Assembly: GCA_021848345.1 (NCBI GenBank)
Contig: JAJZUV010000014.1
Location: forward strand, 1 to 64,000
From: Pseudomonadota bacterium
Lineage (GTDB): Bacteria; Pseudomonadota; Gammaproteobacteria; Burkholderiales; Burkholderiaceae_C
Reading direction: 5' to 3'
DNA: 64,000 bases
Shown here: positions 43,301 through 53,532 of the stretch, one piece after another
Layout: each line of letters opens with the position of its first letter
Numbering within the stretch: position 1 is the stretch's first letter
The notes under the pieces: generated by a model
The model's input: the letters and a program-made list of their open reading frames with translations, nothing else
Databases searched by the model: none
What the model was told of the DNA's origin: nothing
Position numbers and translations under genes: made by a program

Positions 43301-43591
43301 TACGTGCCGCCTTCGGCGACCGCGCAGGCCTGCAACATCGCGGGCGAGGGCTACTACGATTTTTTCTCTCTGGCCTCGGGAGCCTTTCCGCTGAACGCGA
43401 TCACGCAAAACGGCAAGACCCTGACCGCCGACATCGATCTGGGCCAGGGCAAGGCGTATTCGCCCAGCGTGTCCATCTCCGGGACCGCGCTGCCCCTGTA
43501 CGGCAGCACGCAGCAGACCCAGACGCCACAGAGCCCGTTGCTGTTCGGACGCTCCGGCCTGAACACCATTGTGCAGTGGCGAATCCACTGA
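40400..43591 (+). CDS. pilY1: PilY1-like pilus tip protein with N-terminal L-type lectin domain
   Basis: A 1063-residue secreted protein. Start ATG 40400 has AGAGG at 7 bases; ATG 40394 sits on it. Signal peptide 1-27. Residues about 30-460 are an L-type (legume/bacterial) lectin fold: GADGIGFYLIDAS and YIGLGIDEYGNFFN correspond to the conserved ADGxAF and VEFDTxxN segments, the second carrying metal-binding Asp/Asn. About 630-1050 is the beta-propeller of PilY1 (LLFTNDDGFLYSVDASTG, APVVANVNGTQYAAFVV, VLYFGTSDGKVYSMSF), ending in NTIVQWRIH, like the C-terminal WRE end of PilY1/PilC. No von Willebrand A domain with MIDAS motif is seen, the usual N-terminal half of PilY1. A sugar-binding adhesin at the pilus tip is the likely role. 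Confidence 0.82.
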   Translation: MGKPTQWLRAGLGLSALLAGMAMAQAQTANVVQENFTGDKPNNNWIALGGACLTAGDDKTVVSGGIGIPACIGDSYYQAWPAGVTTAPAGYNPTNSNDQTPLVGLPYNTAGTAQVPDPLGSGALRLTNGGYQGVNEAGAIISTTPFSASQGIQITFTTYTYGGNAYQASNKTKPGADGIGFYLIDASLYASGSAYLSNGYFGSGDLGAFGGSLGYSCSNGNYPYNGMIGGYIGLGIDEYGNFFNYNDNTHTGQTAVSTNAGKQNPGEIGLRGAGNVNWAWLNANYPKYYPSSLNTPYDSQGHTYAALAVQATCKSGTLWNYSSPTQTCDWNDNGNWTCTGGPVNTGTAISDYHVIQPKSVVTLPSTQPISSQESNSQNASANRGAAKPITYKVIVTSTGLLSFYYDYGNATLPDGSLNFKQVLNQVDISTSNGTPPSSYLFGFGGSTGGGTNVHEITCFEATPAARTIGSPVAPLTVSSGSLLYTLTSNPSPVQGYVNAYSLDASGNPSTTTSWEAGAEMSDSLRSGGLYSTSSDGKAVAKLSALDSAAFNLTASTCVPNTSTIVNYTVDANTSYSSTPSGCTAAYLGARAVGSLLDEFSPGDDAVLLNPPNDATLLTQPGYATFAQTESKRKPALLFTNDDGFLYSVDASTGAMNWGWMPRAFVGSLQNYTTFPYQDNFAGKFVVTDAYDSSVTPAAWGTYVLGSANGGSLWYDLKLLDSASSSSSDVPVPSQVIATFGPYQSSMPANTTALPNATTVSYPQRQAPVVANVNGTQYAAFVVNAATTTGSGSSTTTTTVSYLYEFNIATGASTSQAIPASAIGSSGQYATSNLFYDAGSNVLYFGTSDGKVYSMSFSGSASTDVGNIGKLGDTEDGQPVQYVGYQQLKNQPYLWAASSSVITVFGINNLGWSPLWATGPKVAYSYTSSGGTAGWNTLTSSTTPSPLQANATISDLPLVVNGVLVVPVYVPPSATAQACNIAGEGYYDFFSLASGAFPLNAITQNGKTLTADIDLGQGKAYSPSVSISGTALPLYGSTQQTQTPQSPLLFGRSGLNTIVQWRIH

Positions 43592-43592
43592 G

Positions 43593-44555
43593 TCACGCCG
43601 CGGCATGCGCGCCGGCGTCGCCCGTCCACAGATGCAGCGCCGCGTAGGCGCGCCAGGGGCGCCACGCGGCGGCGCGCTCCAGCAGCGCGCGAGCGGCGGG
43701 GCGCGGGCCGCCCCGGGCGACGGCTCGCGCCAGGCCGACGTCCCCGGCCGGAAAGGCATCGGGCTGGCGCAGCGCGCGCATCGCGATGTATTGGGCCGTC
43801 CAGTCGCCGACCCCAGGCAGCGCGCGCAGCCCGGCCAGTGCGCCATCCAGCCCGTCCGGGGCTGAGTCGAGACTCCCAGCGGCGTCGTCGCCGAGCAGCC
43901 CGGGCTCGGTCGCCGCCGCGCGCGCGATGCCGCACAGCGTGGCGGCGCGCGCCCTGGGCATGCGCAGCGCCAGGCCCAGGTCCCGCGCCTCGGCCACCGG
44001 CGCGGCGCGCGGGAACAGGCGATCGATGCCCGCGAACGCCGGCTCGGCGGGGGCGGGCAGGGCCTCGCCGTGCAGCGCCACCAGGCGCGCGGCCAGGGTG
44101 CGCGCCGCGCCCAGCGTGACCTGCTGGCCCAGCACGGCCCGCACGCCGAGCTCGAATCCCTCCCAGGCGCCGGGAACCCGCAGCCCGGGGCGCGCCGCCA
44201 GCAGCGGCGCCAGCAGCGCATCGCGCTCCAGGTGGGCGCGAATGGGCAGCGGATCGGCGTCGAGGTCGAACAGGTGGCGCAGGCGGGCGAGCAGCCGCTG
44301 CGTCGGCGCGCCTTCGATCAGATGCAGCTCGGCGCGCAGCGCCTGTTGCCGCGGTGCGGGGTGGACCAGCATCCAGCCGCGGCAGTCGTCCAGCCGGATG
44401 CTGCGCGCGTAGGCATCGCCGTGCACGGCCTCGACGCCCGGAATCGCCCGCAGCGCCAGGAAGCCGAGCATGCCCGGCCAGTCGTAGGGCGGCCGCCAGG
44501 GCAGATCCAGCTGGAAGTGGCGCGGGCCGGGCTCGCCGGTCGGGTGGCTGCGCAT
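43593..44555 (-). CDS. alkA: DNA-3-methyladenine glycosylase II (AlkA)
   Basis: A 320-residue base-excision repair enzyme that removes alkylated purines. The N-terminal AlkA domain (FQLDLPWRPPYDWPGMLGFL) precedes the helix-hairpin-helix glycosylase fold. The HhH motif LPGVGDWTAQYIAMRALRQ lies at 246-264 and catalytic Asp is D272 (FPAGDVGL). ATG 44553-44555 fits the usual N-terminus. It stands alone without an Ada domain, and its stop lies 1 base from the convergent pilY1 stop, so the two transcripts run into each other. Confidence 0.92.
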   Translation of the reverse strand: MRSHPTGEPGPRHFQLDLPWRPPYDWPGMLGFLALRAIPGVEAVHGDAYARSIRLDDCRGWMLVHPAPRQQALRAELHLIEGAPTQRLLARLRHLFDLDADPLPIRAHLERDALLAPLLAARPGLRVPGAWEGFELGVRAVLGQQVTLGAARTLAARLVALHGEALPAPAEPAFAGIDRLFPRAAPVAEARDLGLALRMPRARAATLCGIARAAATEPGLLGDDAAGSLDSAPDGLDGALAGLRALPGVGDWTAQYIAMRALRQPDAFPAGDVGLARAVARGGPRPAARALLERAAAWRPWRAYAALHLWTGDAGAHAAA

Positions 44556-44593
44556 GGCTTGGGGGACGTGGGCGCCCGTGGCGGACGGCGCCC

Positions 44594-45124
44594 TCAGCCG
44601 TCCACCGGACTCGCCGGCGTGTCCAGCAGCAACTGGTAGAAGGCCAGGTCCAGCCAGCGGCCGAACTTGAAGCCCACCTGGGGCAGGGTGCCCACATGGC
44701 GGAATCCCAGGCCGGCGTGCAGGGCGATGCTGCCGGCGTTGGCGGCGTCGATGCCGCCGATCATCGCGTGCAGGCCCTGTTCGCGCGCGGCCTCGATCAG
44801 GCGCTGCATCACCAGGCGGCCGAGCCCGCGGCCGCGGTGGTCCTTGTGCACGTACACCGAGTGCTCCACGGTGTACTTGTAGGCCGGCCAGGCGCGGAAG
44901 CTTCCGTAGCTGCCGAAGGCCAACAGGGTGCCGGCCGCGTCCTCCACGCCGATCACCGGGAAGCCGCCTCGCTGCTTGGCCTCGAACCAGCCGACCATGC
45001 TCTGGGGCTCGCGCGGCTTGTAGTCGTACAGCGCGGTCGAATGCGCGATCGCCTCGTTGAAGATGTCCAGGATCGCTCCCGCGTGCCGCTCGTGGCTGCA
45101 CCGCACGATCTCGAAAGGGTCCAT
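44594..45124 (-). CDS. GNAT acetyltransferase, phosphinothricin acetyltransferase type
   Basis: A 176-residue single-domain GNAT. Key blocks: ILDIFNEAIAHSTALYDYKPR near the start, VEHSVYVHKDHRGRGLGRLVMQ with the acetyl-CoA P-loop RGRGLG, and MIGGIDAANAGSIALHAGLGF with GTLPQVGFKFGRWLDLAFYQ shortly after. That layout is the PAT/bar-like group that acetylates methionine sulfoximine or related amino acids. ATG 45122-45124 has AGGAG at 8 bases. It ends 38 bases upstream of alkA on the same strand. Confidence 0.88.
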   Translation of the reverse strand: MDPFEIVRCSHERHAGAILDIFNEAIAHSTALYDYKPREPQSMVGWFEAKQRGGFPVIGVEDAAGTLLAFGSYGSFRAWPAYKYTVEHSVYVHKDHRGRGLGRLVMQRLIEAAREQGLHAMIGGIDAANAGSIALHAGLGFRHVGTLPQVGFKFGRWLDLAFYQLLLDTPASPVDG

Positions 45125-45183
45125 CGCCTGTTTCTCCTGCATCGAAGGCCTCGATCGTAGTGTCCCGGCGCGGCGCGGCGCCT

Positions 45184-46593
45184 TCAGGCGCCCCGCGCCA
45201 CCTGGTGCCCGGCCTGGGGGTGCAGTGCGAAGCTGTCGCGCACGCCCAGCAGCGACACCGCCGCCACCAGCAGGAAGGCCACCCGGAATGCGAGCACCGG
45301 CGACGCCTGGGGAGCCAGCAGCGTGCCCGCGTGCCAGGCCATCGCGCCCAGCGCCACGCCCAGGCCCATGGCCAGCTGGAATACGGTGGAGAACAGGGTG
45401 TTCGCCGCGGCCATTGCCCGCTGCTCGATGTCGGCGAAGGCCAGGGTGTTGAAGGCGGTGAACTGCATCGAGCGGGTCATGCCGCCGACGAACAGCACCA
45501 TGGCGATCAGCGCCGGGGGCATGGCCGGCGTGAGCAGCGCGCAGGCGGCGATGGCGCAGGCGTTGAACAGGCCGTTGACCACGAGCACGCGGCGGAACCC
45601 GAAGCGCCGCAGCACCTGGGTGGTACCCACCTTCATCAGCAGGTTGCCGGCGAACACGGCCATCAGCATGGAGCCTGCGCGCAGCGGGCCCCAGCCGAAG
45701 CCCAGCTCGAACATCAACGGCAGCAGGAAGGGCACCGCGCTGACCCCCATGCGGAACAGCGAACCGCCCCACACGGTCACCGCGAAACTCGGAACTCTCA
45801 GGGCCGCCAGCGACAGCACCGGATGCGGGCTGCGCCCGAGGTGGCGCACGGCCAGGGCCAGCAGCACCACCCCGCAGGCGGCGGCGCCGGCCACGCCGGC
45901 CCAGGGTGCGCGCGGGCCGGACAGCATGTCGGCCACGCTCAGAAGCGCGAGCAGCGCGCCCGCGCACAGCCCGAAACCGGGCCAGTCGAAGGGATCGCGC
46001 CGGCCTTCGCGCGCATCGGGCACCAGCCGCAGTGCCAGCGCAATCGCGAGCAGGCCCAGCGGGAGGTTGAGGTAGAAGATCCAGCGCCAGTCCGCGTGCT
46101 GCGCGAGCAGGCCGCCGAGCGGCGGCCCCAGCACCGGCGCCACCAGTGCCGGCCAGGTGAGGGTGGCGATGGCCTGCACCAGGCGCTCCTTGGGCGTCAC
46201 GCGCAGCACCACCAGCCGACCCACCGGCACCATCAGGGCTCCGCCGATGCCCTGCAGCACGCGCATGGCGACGAATTCCGCCAGCCCGCCGGCATGGCCG
46301 CACAGCCACGAGGCGATGGTGAACAGCGCGATGGCCGAGGCGAACACCCTGCGCGCGCCGAAGCGATCGGCGATCCAGCCACTGGCCGGAATGAACACCC
46401 CCAGGGTCAGCATGTACGCGCTCACCCCGGTGTTGAGTGCCACCGGCGGCACCGCGAAACTGGCCGCCATCTGCGGAATCGCCGGCGTGATGACCGTGGC
46501 GTCCAGGTTCTCCATGAAAAAGGTGCCGGCCACCAGCAGCGCCACCGCGCCGAGGCCGCGCTCGCGCGCGCGGGCGTCGTCCGCGGATGTCAT
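45184..46593 (-). CDS. MFS drug exporter, DHA2 (EmrB/QacA-like) family
   Basis: A 469-residue protein with 14 predicted helices. ENLDATVITPAIPQMAASF is the DHA2 helix-1 motif (D, T, P); WIADRFGARRVFASAIALF is the conserved loop between helices 2 and 3, and GPPLGGLLAQHADWRWIFYL is motif C, the antiporter signature. It should expel cationic or hydrophobic compounds by proton antiport. ATG 46591-46593 is followed by a short Ala/Asp/Arg leader. No adjacent membrane-fusion (EmrA) gene is seen. Confidence 0.92.
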   Translation of the reverse strand: MTSADDARARERGLGAVALLVAGTFFMENLDATVITPAIPQMAASFAVPPVALNTGVSAYMLTLGVFIPASGWIADRFGARRVFASAIALFTIASWLCGHAGGLAEFVAMRVLQGIGGALMVPVGRLVVLRVTPKERLVQAIATLTWPALVAPVLGPPLGGLLAQHADWRWIFYLNLPLGLLAIALALRLVPDAREGRRDPFDWPGFGLCAGALLALLSVADMLSGPRAPWAGVAGAAACGVVLLALAVRHLGRSPHPVLSLAALRVPSFAVTVWGGSLFRMGVSAVPFLLPLMFELGFGWGPLRAGSMLMAVFAGNLLMKVGTTQVLRRFGFRRVLVVNGLFNACAIAACALLTPAMPPALIAMVLFVGGMTRSMQFTAFNTLAFADIEQRAMAAANTLFSTVFQLAMGLGVALGAMAWHAGTLLAPQASPVLAFRVAFLLVAAVSLLGVRDSFALHPQAGHQVARGA

Positions 46594-46661
46594 GCGAGCG
46601 CCGCTTGCGGATGGTCCATGGACAAATCCTAGCCCGGGCGTGTCCGGGTTGCAGGGCCGGC

Positions 46662-47519
46662 TCAAAGCAGCGGCAGCGTGGCGCGGATGTGCGCCGAGAA
46701 GGCCTCGGCCAGCGCTCCGGCGCGCGTGTCGTCGGCCTCGATGGCCAGGCACACCTCGGGCAGCGCGGGCAGTGCGGAATCCTGGCGCAGCACCTGCAGG
46801 TCGTCCGGCACCGCGCTGCGCGTGAGCACGGCGAAGGCCTGGCCCGAGCGCACCAGCGCGGTCAATCCGGACAGAGAGCTGCTGGCGCAGGCGATGCGCC
46901 AGGCGCGCCCGGCGCGCCGCAGCGCATCGAGGGCCGCGACGTGATCCAGCGTGTCCGGGTCGGACAGCGCCAGCGGCAGCGGGTCATGCGCGCGGGCGTC
47001 CATGCCGGGGCCGCCGACCCACACCAGGGGCTCGCGCCGGATCACCGCACGCGGCGCAGCCGTGTCCGGCAGCGAGGTCAGGGCCAGGTCCAGCGCATGG
47101 CGCCGCAACTGCTCGCGCAGGCGTGGCGTGGGCGCGCAGTGCAGTTGCACCCGCACCTGCGGATGCCGCGCCGCGAAGCCGCGCAGCAGCGCGGGCAGGA
47201 AGGCCTGGGCGTAGTCGTCGGGGCAACCGAAGCGGATGCTGCCCGACAGCCCCCTGCCGGAGACCTCGGCCAGCGCCTCGTCGTGCAGGCGCAGCATGCG
47301 GTGGGCGTGGTGCAGCAGGCGCTCGCCCGCCTCGGTGAGCACCACGCCGCGGCCCGTGCGCTGGAACAGCGCCTGGCCCGCGGTCTGCTCCAGGCGCTTG
47401 ACCTGCTGGCTCAGCGCCGACTGGGTACGCCCGACGCGCTCGGCCGCGTGGCTGAGGGCGCGGGTCTCGGCGATGACCACGAAGGAGCGCAGCAGGTCGA
47501 TGTCCAGGGTGCGCGCCAC
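46662..47519 (-). CDS. dgdR: LysR-type regulator of the dialkylglycine decarboxylase gene
   Basis: A 285-residue LysR-type regulator. N-terminal HTH: LLRSFVVIAETRALSHAAER and RTQSALSQQVKRLEQ. C-terminal effector domain: GSIRFGCPDDYAQAFLPALL. The start is GTG 47517-47519, with AAGGA 10 bases upstream. It is divergent from the gene I identify as dgdA, the same arrangement as dgdR-dgdA in Burkholderia cepacia, where DgdR controls dgdA in response to 2-methylalanine. The name rests on that context plus family match. Confidence 0.85.
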   Translation of the reverse strand: MARTLDIDLLRSFVVIAETRALSHAAERVGRTQSALSQQVKRLEQTAGQALFQRTGRGVVLTEAGERLLHHAHRMLRLHDEALAEVSGRGLSGSIRFGCPDDYAQAFLPALLRGFAARHPQVRVQLHCAPTPRLREQLRRHALDLALTSLPDTAAPRAVIRREPLVWVGGPGMDARAHDPLPLALSDPDTLDHVAALDALRRAGRAWRIACASSSLSGLTALVRSGQAFAVLTRSAVPDDLQVLRQDSALPALPEVCLAIEADDTRAGALAEAFSAHIRATLPLL

Positions 47520-50217
<2,698 letters not shown>

Positions 50218-50288
50218 GAGCGGGGCTTCCTGGCGAGGGGCGGCAGTGCGGCCTTGCGGCGCAACCGGCGATGGGGGAAGCCGGAATG

Positions 50289-51521
50289 CTAGTCGGCCCG
50301 CGCCGAAGCCGCTGGAGCCGCTTCGCCCTGCGCGACGTGCCCGCCCAGGCGCAGGGTGCAGGCCAGCAGCGCGGTGATCACCGCGCACAGCGCCAGCGGC
50401 GCGATGCCGCTGAGCGAGGAGCGGGTCCAGTCCCACAACTGGCCGCTGAAAATCGACACCGCCATGGCCCAGCCGTAGCTGATGGTGAACATGCCGGCCG
50501 AGGTGCGCGGCACGTCCGCCGGCGCGCACAGCAGCGAGGGCAGCGCGAAGGCCAGGATCAGGGTGATGGAGTTGGAAAAGCCCAGCACCGCGCACCACAC
50601 CACCATGCCCTCGCCGCGCGAGACGATGATGCCCAGCACGCTGAGCAGAGACACCGAGGCCGTGGCCACGTAGGCCCAGCGGCTGGTGGCCAGGCGCCCG
50701 GCCAGCGCCAGCATCAGGAACGACGCCGGCAACTGCGCCAGGTTCAGGGCCGTCAGCGCGCTCTCGATGAGTTCCGGGTGACCGGCGGCGGTGGCGAAGT
50801 CGGGCAGGAAGGCGTTGGCGACGAAGTACATCGCATTGACCCCGCCGAGCAGGAAGCCCAGGCGCCAGATCAGCGGGTGCTTCCAGTCGGGGATCCACTG
50901 GCGCGCGTTGGCGGCCGGGCGCCCTCCGGGCACCAGGTGGCGCCCGAACACCAGCACCAGCGCGGCGGTGAGCAGCACCGGCAGCGCCCATACCGCGACC
51001 GCGCCGCGCCAATGCCCGCCCACCATCGGCAGCACCAGCGGCTGGGTCAGCGAGGCGGCGAGGATCTCGCCCACCAGCAGGCCGTTGGTGTACACCGCGG
51101 TGGCGAAGCCGATGCGCCGGGGAAAGCGGTTGCGCACCAGCGGCGGCAGGGCCGGCTGGGTGACGGCCACGCCGGCCGCCATCAACGCCGTGGTGGCGTA
51201 GAGGAAGTCGACCTGGGGCACCATGCCGCGCGCCGCCGAGGCCGCGGCGTTGAGCGCCAGCCCGATGAGCAGCGTGGCGCCGATGCCCCAGCGCGCCACC
51301 AGGAAGGCGCCGGGAATCGCCGCCAGCGCGAACATCAGCGAAGGCAGCGAGGACAGCAGCCCCACCTGGCCCTCGTTCAGCCCCAGCGTGGCGTGCAGCA
51401 GGGGCATCAGCGGCGGCACCGCGAGGATGGTCAGGCGCAGGCAGGCGCCCACCAGCCACAGCACGGCCAGGGCCGCGACGTCGTTGTGCTGCTCGGCACG
51501 GCCAGGGAGGGACTTGCTCAA
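50289..51521 (-). CDS. MFS transporter, CynX/NimT-like family
   Basis: A 410-residue, 12-helix carrier. LVGACLRLTILAVPPLMPLL at the start, NEGQVGLLSSLPSLMFALAA and GAFLVARWGIGATLLIGL match the cyanate/nitroimidazole-transporter (CynX/NimT) type. The only suitable start is TTG at 51519-51521, supported by GGAG 7 bases upstream; the next Met is at residue 39 inside the first helix. It lies 71 bases upstream of the other MFS gene on the same strand, so the two may be co-transcribed. Confidence 0.85.
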   Translation of the reverse strand: MSKSLPGRAEQHNDVAALAVLWLVGACLRLTILAVPPLMPLLHATLGLNEGQVGLLSSLPSLMFALAAIPGAFLVARWGIGATLLIGLALNAAASAARGMVPQVDFLYATTALMAAGVAVTQPALPPLVRNRFPRRIGFATAVYTNGLLVGEILAASLTQPLVLPMVGGHWRGAVAVWALPVLLTAALVLVFGRHLVPGGRPAANARQWIPDWKHPLIWRLGFLLGGVNAMYFVANAFLPDFATAAGHPELIESALTALNLAQLPASFLMLALAGRLATSRWAYVATASVSLLSVLGIIVSRGEGMVVWCAVLGFSNSITLILAFALPSLLCAPADVPRTSAGMFTISYGWAMAVSIFSGQLWDWTRSSLSGIAPLALCAVITALLACTLRLGGHVAQGEAAPAASARAD

Positions 51522-51648
51522 GGCGGTCTCCGCGTAAGGCGCGAAATGTCCGCGATCTTAGATGCGTTGGCCCGCGCATGTCGGGCCGCGTCAGGCGGCC
51601 TGTGCGCGTCATAGACTGGCAGTCCGATCCCTGAAGGAGTGCCTGGTC

Positions 51649-52386
51649 ATGTTTCCGAGATCCGCGATCGCGGCCCTTGCCCCCTCCGGCCGCCTGCGCG
51701 CGGCGATCAACCTGGGCAACCCGATCCTCGCCGGGCGCGATGCGGCCGGCGGCGAGGCCCGCGGCGTGTCGGTGGACCTGGCTCGACGCCTGGCCGGGCA
51801 GCTCGGGCTGGAACTGGACCTGGTGGTCGTCGAGACCGCGGGCCGGTCGGTCGAGGTGGTCGCGGGTGGCGAAGCCGACCTGGGCTTTTTCGCCATCGAC
51901 CCGGTGCGCGGGCGGGACATCGCCTTTACCGCGCCGTACGTGCTGATCGAGGGCTGCTATCTGGTGCGCGAGGATTCGCCGATCCGCGCCAACGAGCAGG
52001 TAGATCGCGAAGGTCTGCGCGTGGTGGTGGGCAAGGGCAGCGCCTACGACCTGTTCCTCACGCGCGAGCTGCGCCACGCCGACATCGTGCGCGCGCCGAC
52101 TTCGCCGGCCGTGGTGGACGCCTTCGCGGCCGGCGCGGGCGACGTGGCCGCCGGGGTGAAGCAGCAACTCGAGGCCGACGCCCGGCGCGTCGGCGGAATG
52201 CGCCTGCTCGATGGGCGCTTCATGGTCATCCAGCAGGCGATGGGCCTGCCCAGGAGCGCCGGCGCCGAGGCGGCAGCGCTGCTGGCGGATTTCGTGGAAC
52301 AGGCGAAGTCGGCTGGTTTCGTCGCCGAGGCGCTGGCGCGCCACCGCATCCAGGGCGCCTCGGTGGCGCCCCCGGCGACCGCTTGA
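51649..52386 (+). CDS. SBP type-3 fold protein without signal peptide
   Basis: A 245-residue protein with the bacterial solute-binding type-3 fold ([54 protein letters not shown], then PYVLIEGCYLV). The ATG at 51649 has GAAGGAG 10 bases upstream, and the protein begins FPRSAIAALAPSGRLR with no hydrophobic export signal or lipobox. It therefore appears cytoplasmic, unlike normal ABC receptors. It is divergent from the CynX-type carrier (127 bases). It may act as an enzyme-like or ligand-sensing member of the fold; the ligand is unknown. Confidence 0.8.
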   Translation: MFPRSAIAALAPSGRLRAAINLGNPILAGRDAAGGEARGVSVDLARRLAGQLGLELDLVVVETAGRSVEVVAGGEADLGFFAIDPVRGRDIAFTAPYVLIEGCYLVREDSPIRANEQVDREGLRVVVGKGSAYDLFLTRELRHADIVRAPTSPAVVDAFAAGAGDVAAGVKQQLEADARRVGGMRLLDGRFMVIQQAMGLPRSAGAEAAALLADFVEQAKSAGFVAEALARHRIQGASVAPPATA

Positions 52387-52588
52387 CGCCGCGCTGCTTG
52401 CGCCACATCAGCATCCGGGTGACAGCAACTGCCCCGGGCCTCGGCAAGGGGTCTACATTCGTTCTCGTGCGGCGGGCCGGCGCATAGGCATCGCGGCTCC
52501 GGTAGCGCGGGAGCCGGGCTGCAGCAAGGCGCAGACGGGATTTCCCCGTGCGTGTCGTCGGTCCCGCCGCACCCCGGATCCCGAAGCC

Positions 52589-53278
52589 ATGGAGCCTGCA
52601 CCGGAGCGCCACAACCCAGCGGCGTCGCGCGAGCTGCGCATTCCCGCGGGCGATGTCGTGCTGCACGGTGCGCTGGACCTGCCGGTCGCTGCCGTGGGGC
52701 TGGTGGTGTTCGCCCATGGCAGCGGCAGCAGCCGCAGCAGTCCGCGCAATCTCTACGTGGCGCGGCGCCTGTGGCAGGCGGGCCTGGGAACCCTGCTGTT
52801 CGATCTGCTGACTCCGGACGAGCAGGCGCTCGATCGCCGCGGCGCGGTCCTGCGCTTCGACATCGGGCGGCTTGCGCGCAGATTGGTGGACGTGGTGGAC
52901 TGGCTGCGTCGGGAAGAGTGCGTGCCGGGGTCGCGCCTGGGCTTGTTCGGAGCGTCCACCGGCGCGGCGGCGGCGCTGCTTGCCGCGGCACGCAGACCAC
53001 GACTGGTCATGGCCGTGGTCTCGCGCGGCGGCCGGCCCGACCTGGCCGGCGCGGAGCTCGCCCAGGTGCTCGCGCCGACCCTGCTGATCGTCGGCGGGTT
53101 CGACACCGAGGTGATCGAGCTCAACCGCCTGGCGGCCGGGCAACTGCGCTGCGAGCACGAGTTGCGCATCGTGCCGGGGGCGACCCACCTGTTCGAGGAA
53201 CCGGGCACGCTGGGCGAGGTCGCCGAGCTGGCCGCCGCGTGGTTCCTGGCGCACGCCGAGGCCCCTTCCGGTCGCTGA
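52589..53278 (+). CDS. Alpha/beta hydrolase (dienelactone hydrolase-like)
   Basis: A 229-residue alpha/beta hydrolase. VVFAHGSGSSRSSPRNLYVA contains the oxyanion-hole HGSG; the nucleophile elbow is GASTG (LGLFGASTG), the acid is in GGFDTEV, and the His in GATHLFEEPG, so the triad is complete. This pattern is the small DLH-like group often annotated as hydrolases of unknown substrate. ATG 52589 is the first Met before the conserved domain; the frame upstream is open but carries basic, unsupported sequence. It is preceded by a 202-base gap with one stem-loop (CGGCTCC 52494-52500 / GGAGCCG 52510-52516). Confidence 0.82.
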   Translation: MEPAPERHNPAASRELRIPAGDVVLHGALDLPVAAVGLVVFAHGSGSSRSSPRNLYVARRLWQAGLGTLLFDLLTPDEQALDRRGAVLRFDIGRLARRLVDVVDWLRREECVPGSRLGLFGASTGAAAALLAAARRPRLVMAVVSRGGRPDLAGAELAQVLAPTLLIVGGFDTEVIELNRLAAGQLRCEHELRIVPGATHLFEEPGTLGEVAELAAAWFLAHAEAPSGR

Positions 53279-53532
53279 CCTGAAGACCGATCGAGCGAGC
53301 CGATCGCCGCGTCCCCCGGGCTTGGTCCCGAGGCAGGGCGCTGCACCGGCCGCCCGGCAGGCATCGCGCCGGGGCGCGATCTCCGGCGGATCCACCGACT
53401 ATCAGGGTAATTCCCGGGCGATGAATCCATGATTCTGCATAAGATCATCTCTAAATTATTCGGGAGTTCACCTTCTGGGGCGCGTCCCTGCGCGCCGGGG
53501 TGGACGCTTCGGGTCGCTGCGCGAGGGATGAG
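53279..53532. promoter_or_regulatory. Control region upstream of the catabolic cluster
   Basis: 254 bases ending in a patch that is AT-rich for this genome (53421-53460). It contains GAATC-CAT-GATTC (53423-53435), a perfect inverted repeat, overlapping the wider ATGAT-N10-ATCAT (53429-53448), then CTAAATTATT (53451-53460), a plausible -10 region. The size suits a MarR-type operator, and a marR gene lies 2 kb downstream. Confidence 0.45.

Noticed and set aside
52494-52516. A riboswitch before the alpha/beta hydrolase
   Set aside because: There is one plain 7-bp stem (CGGCTCC/GGAGCCG), with no match to conserved cores such as cobalamin, TPP or glycine elements.
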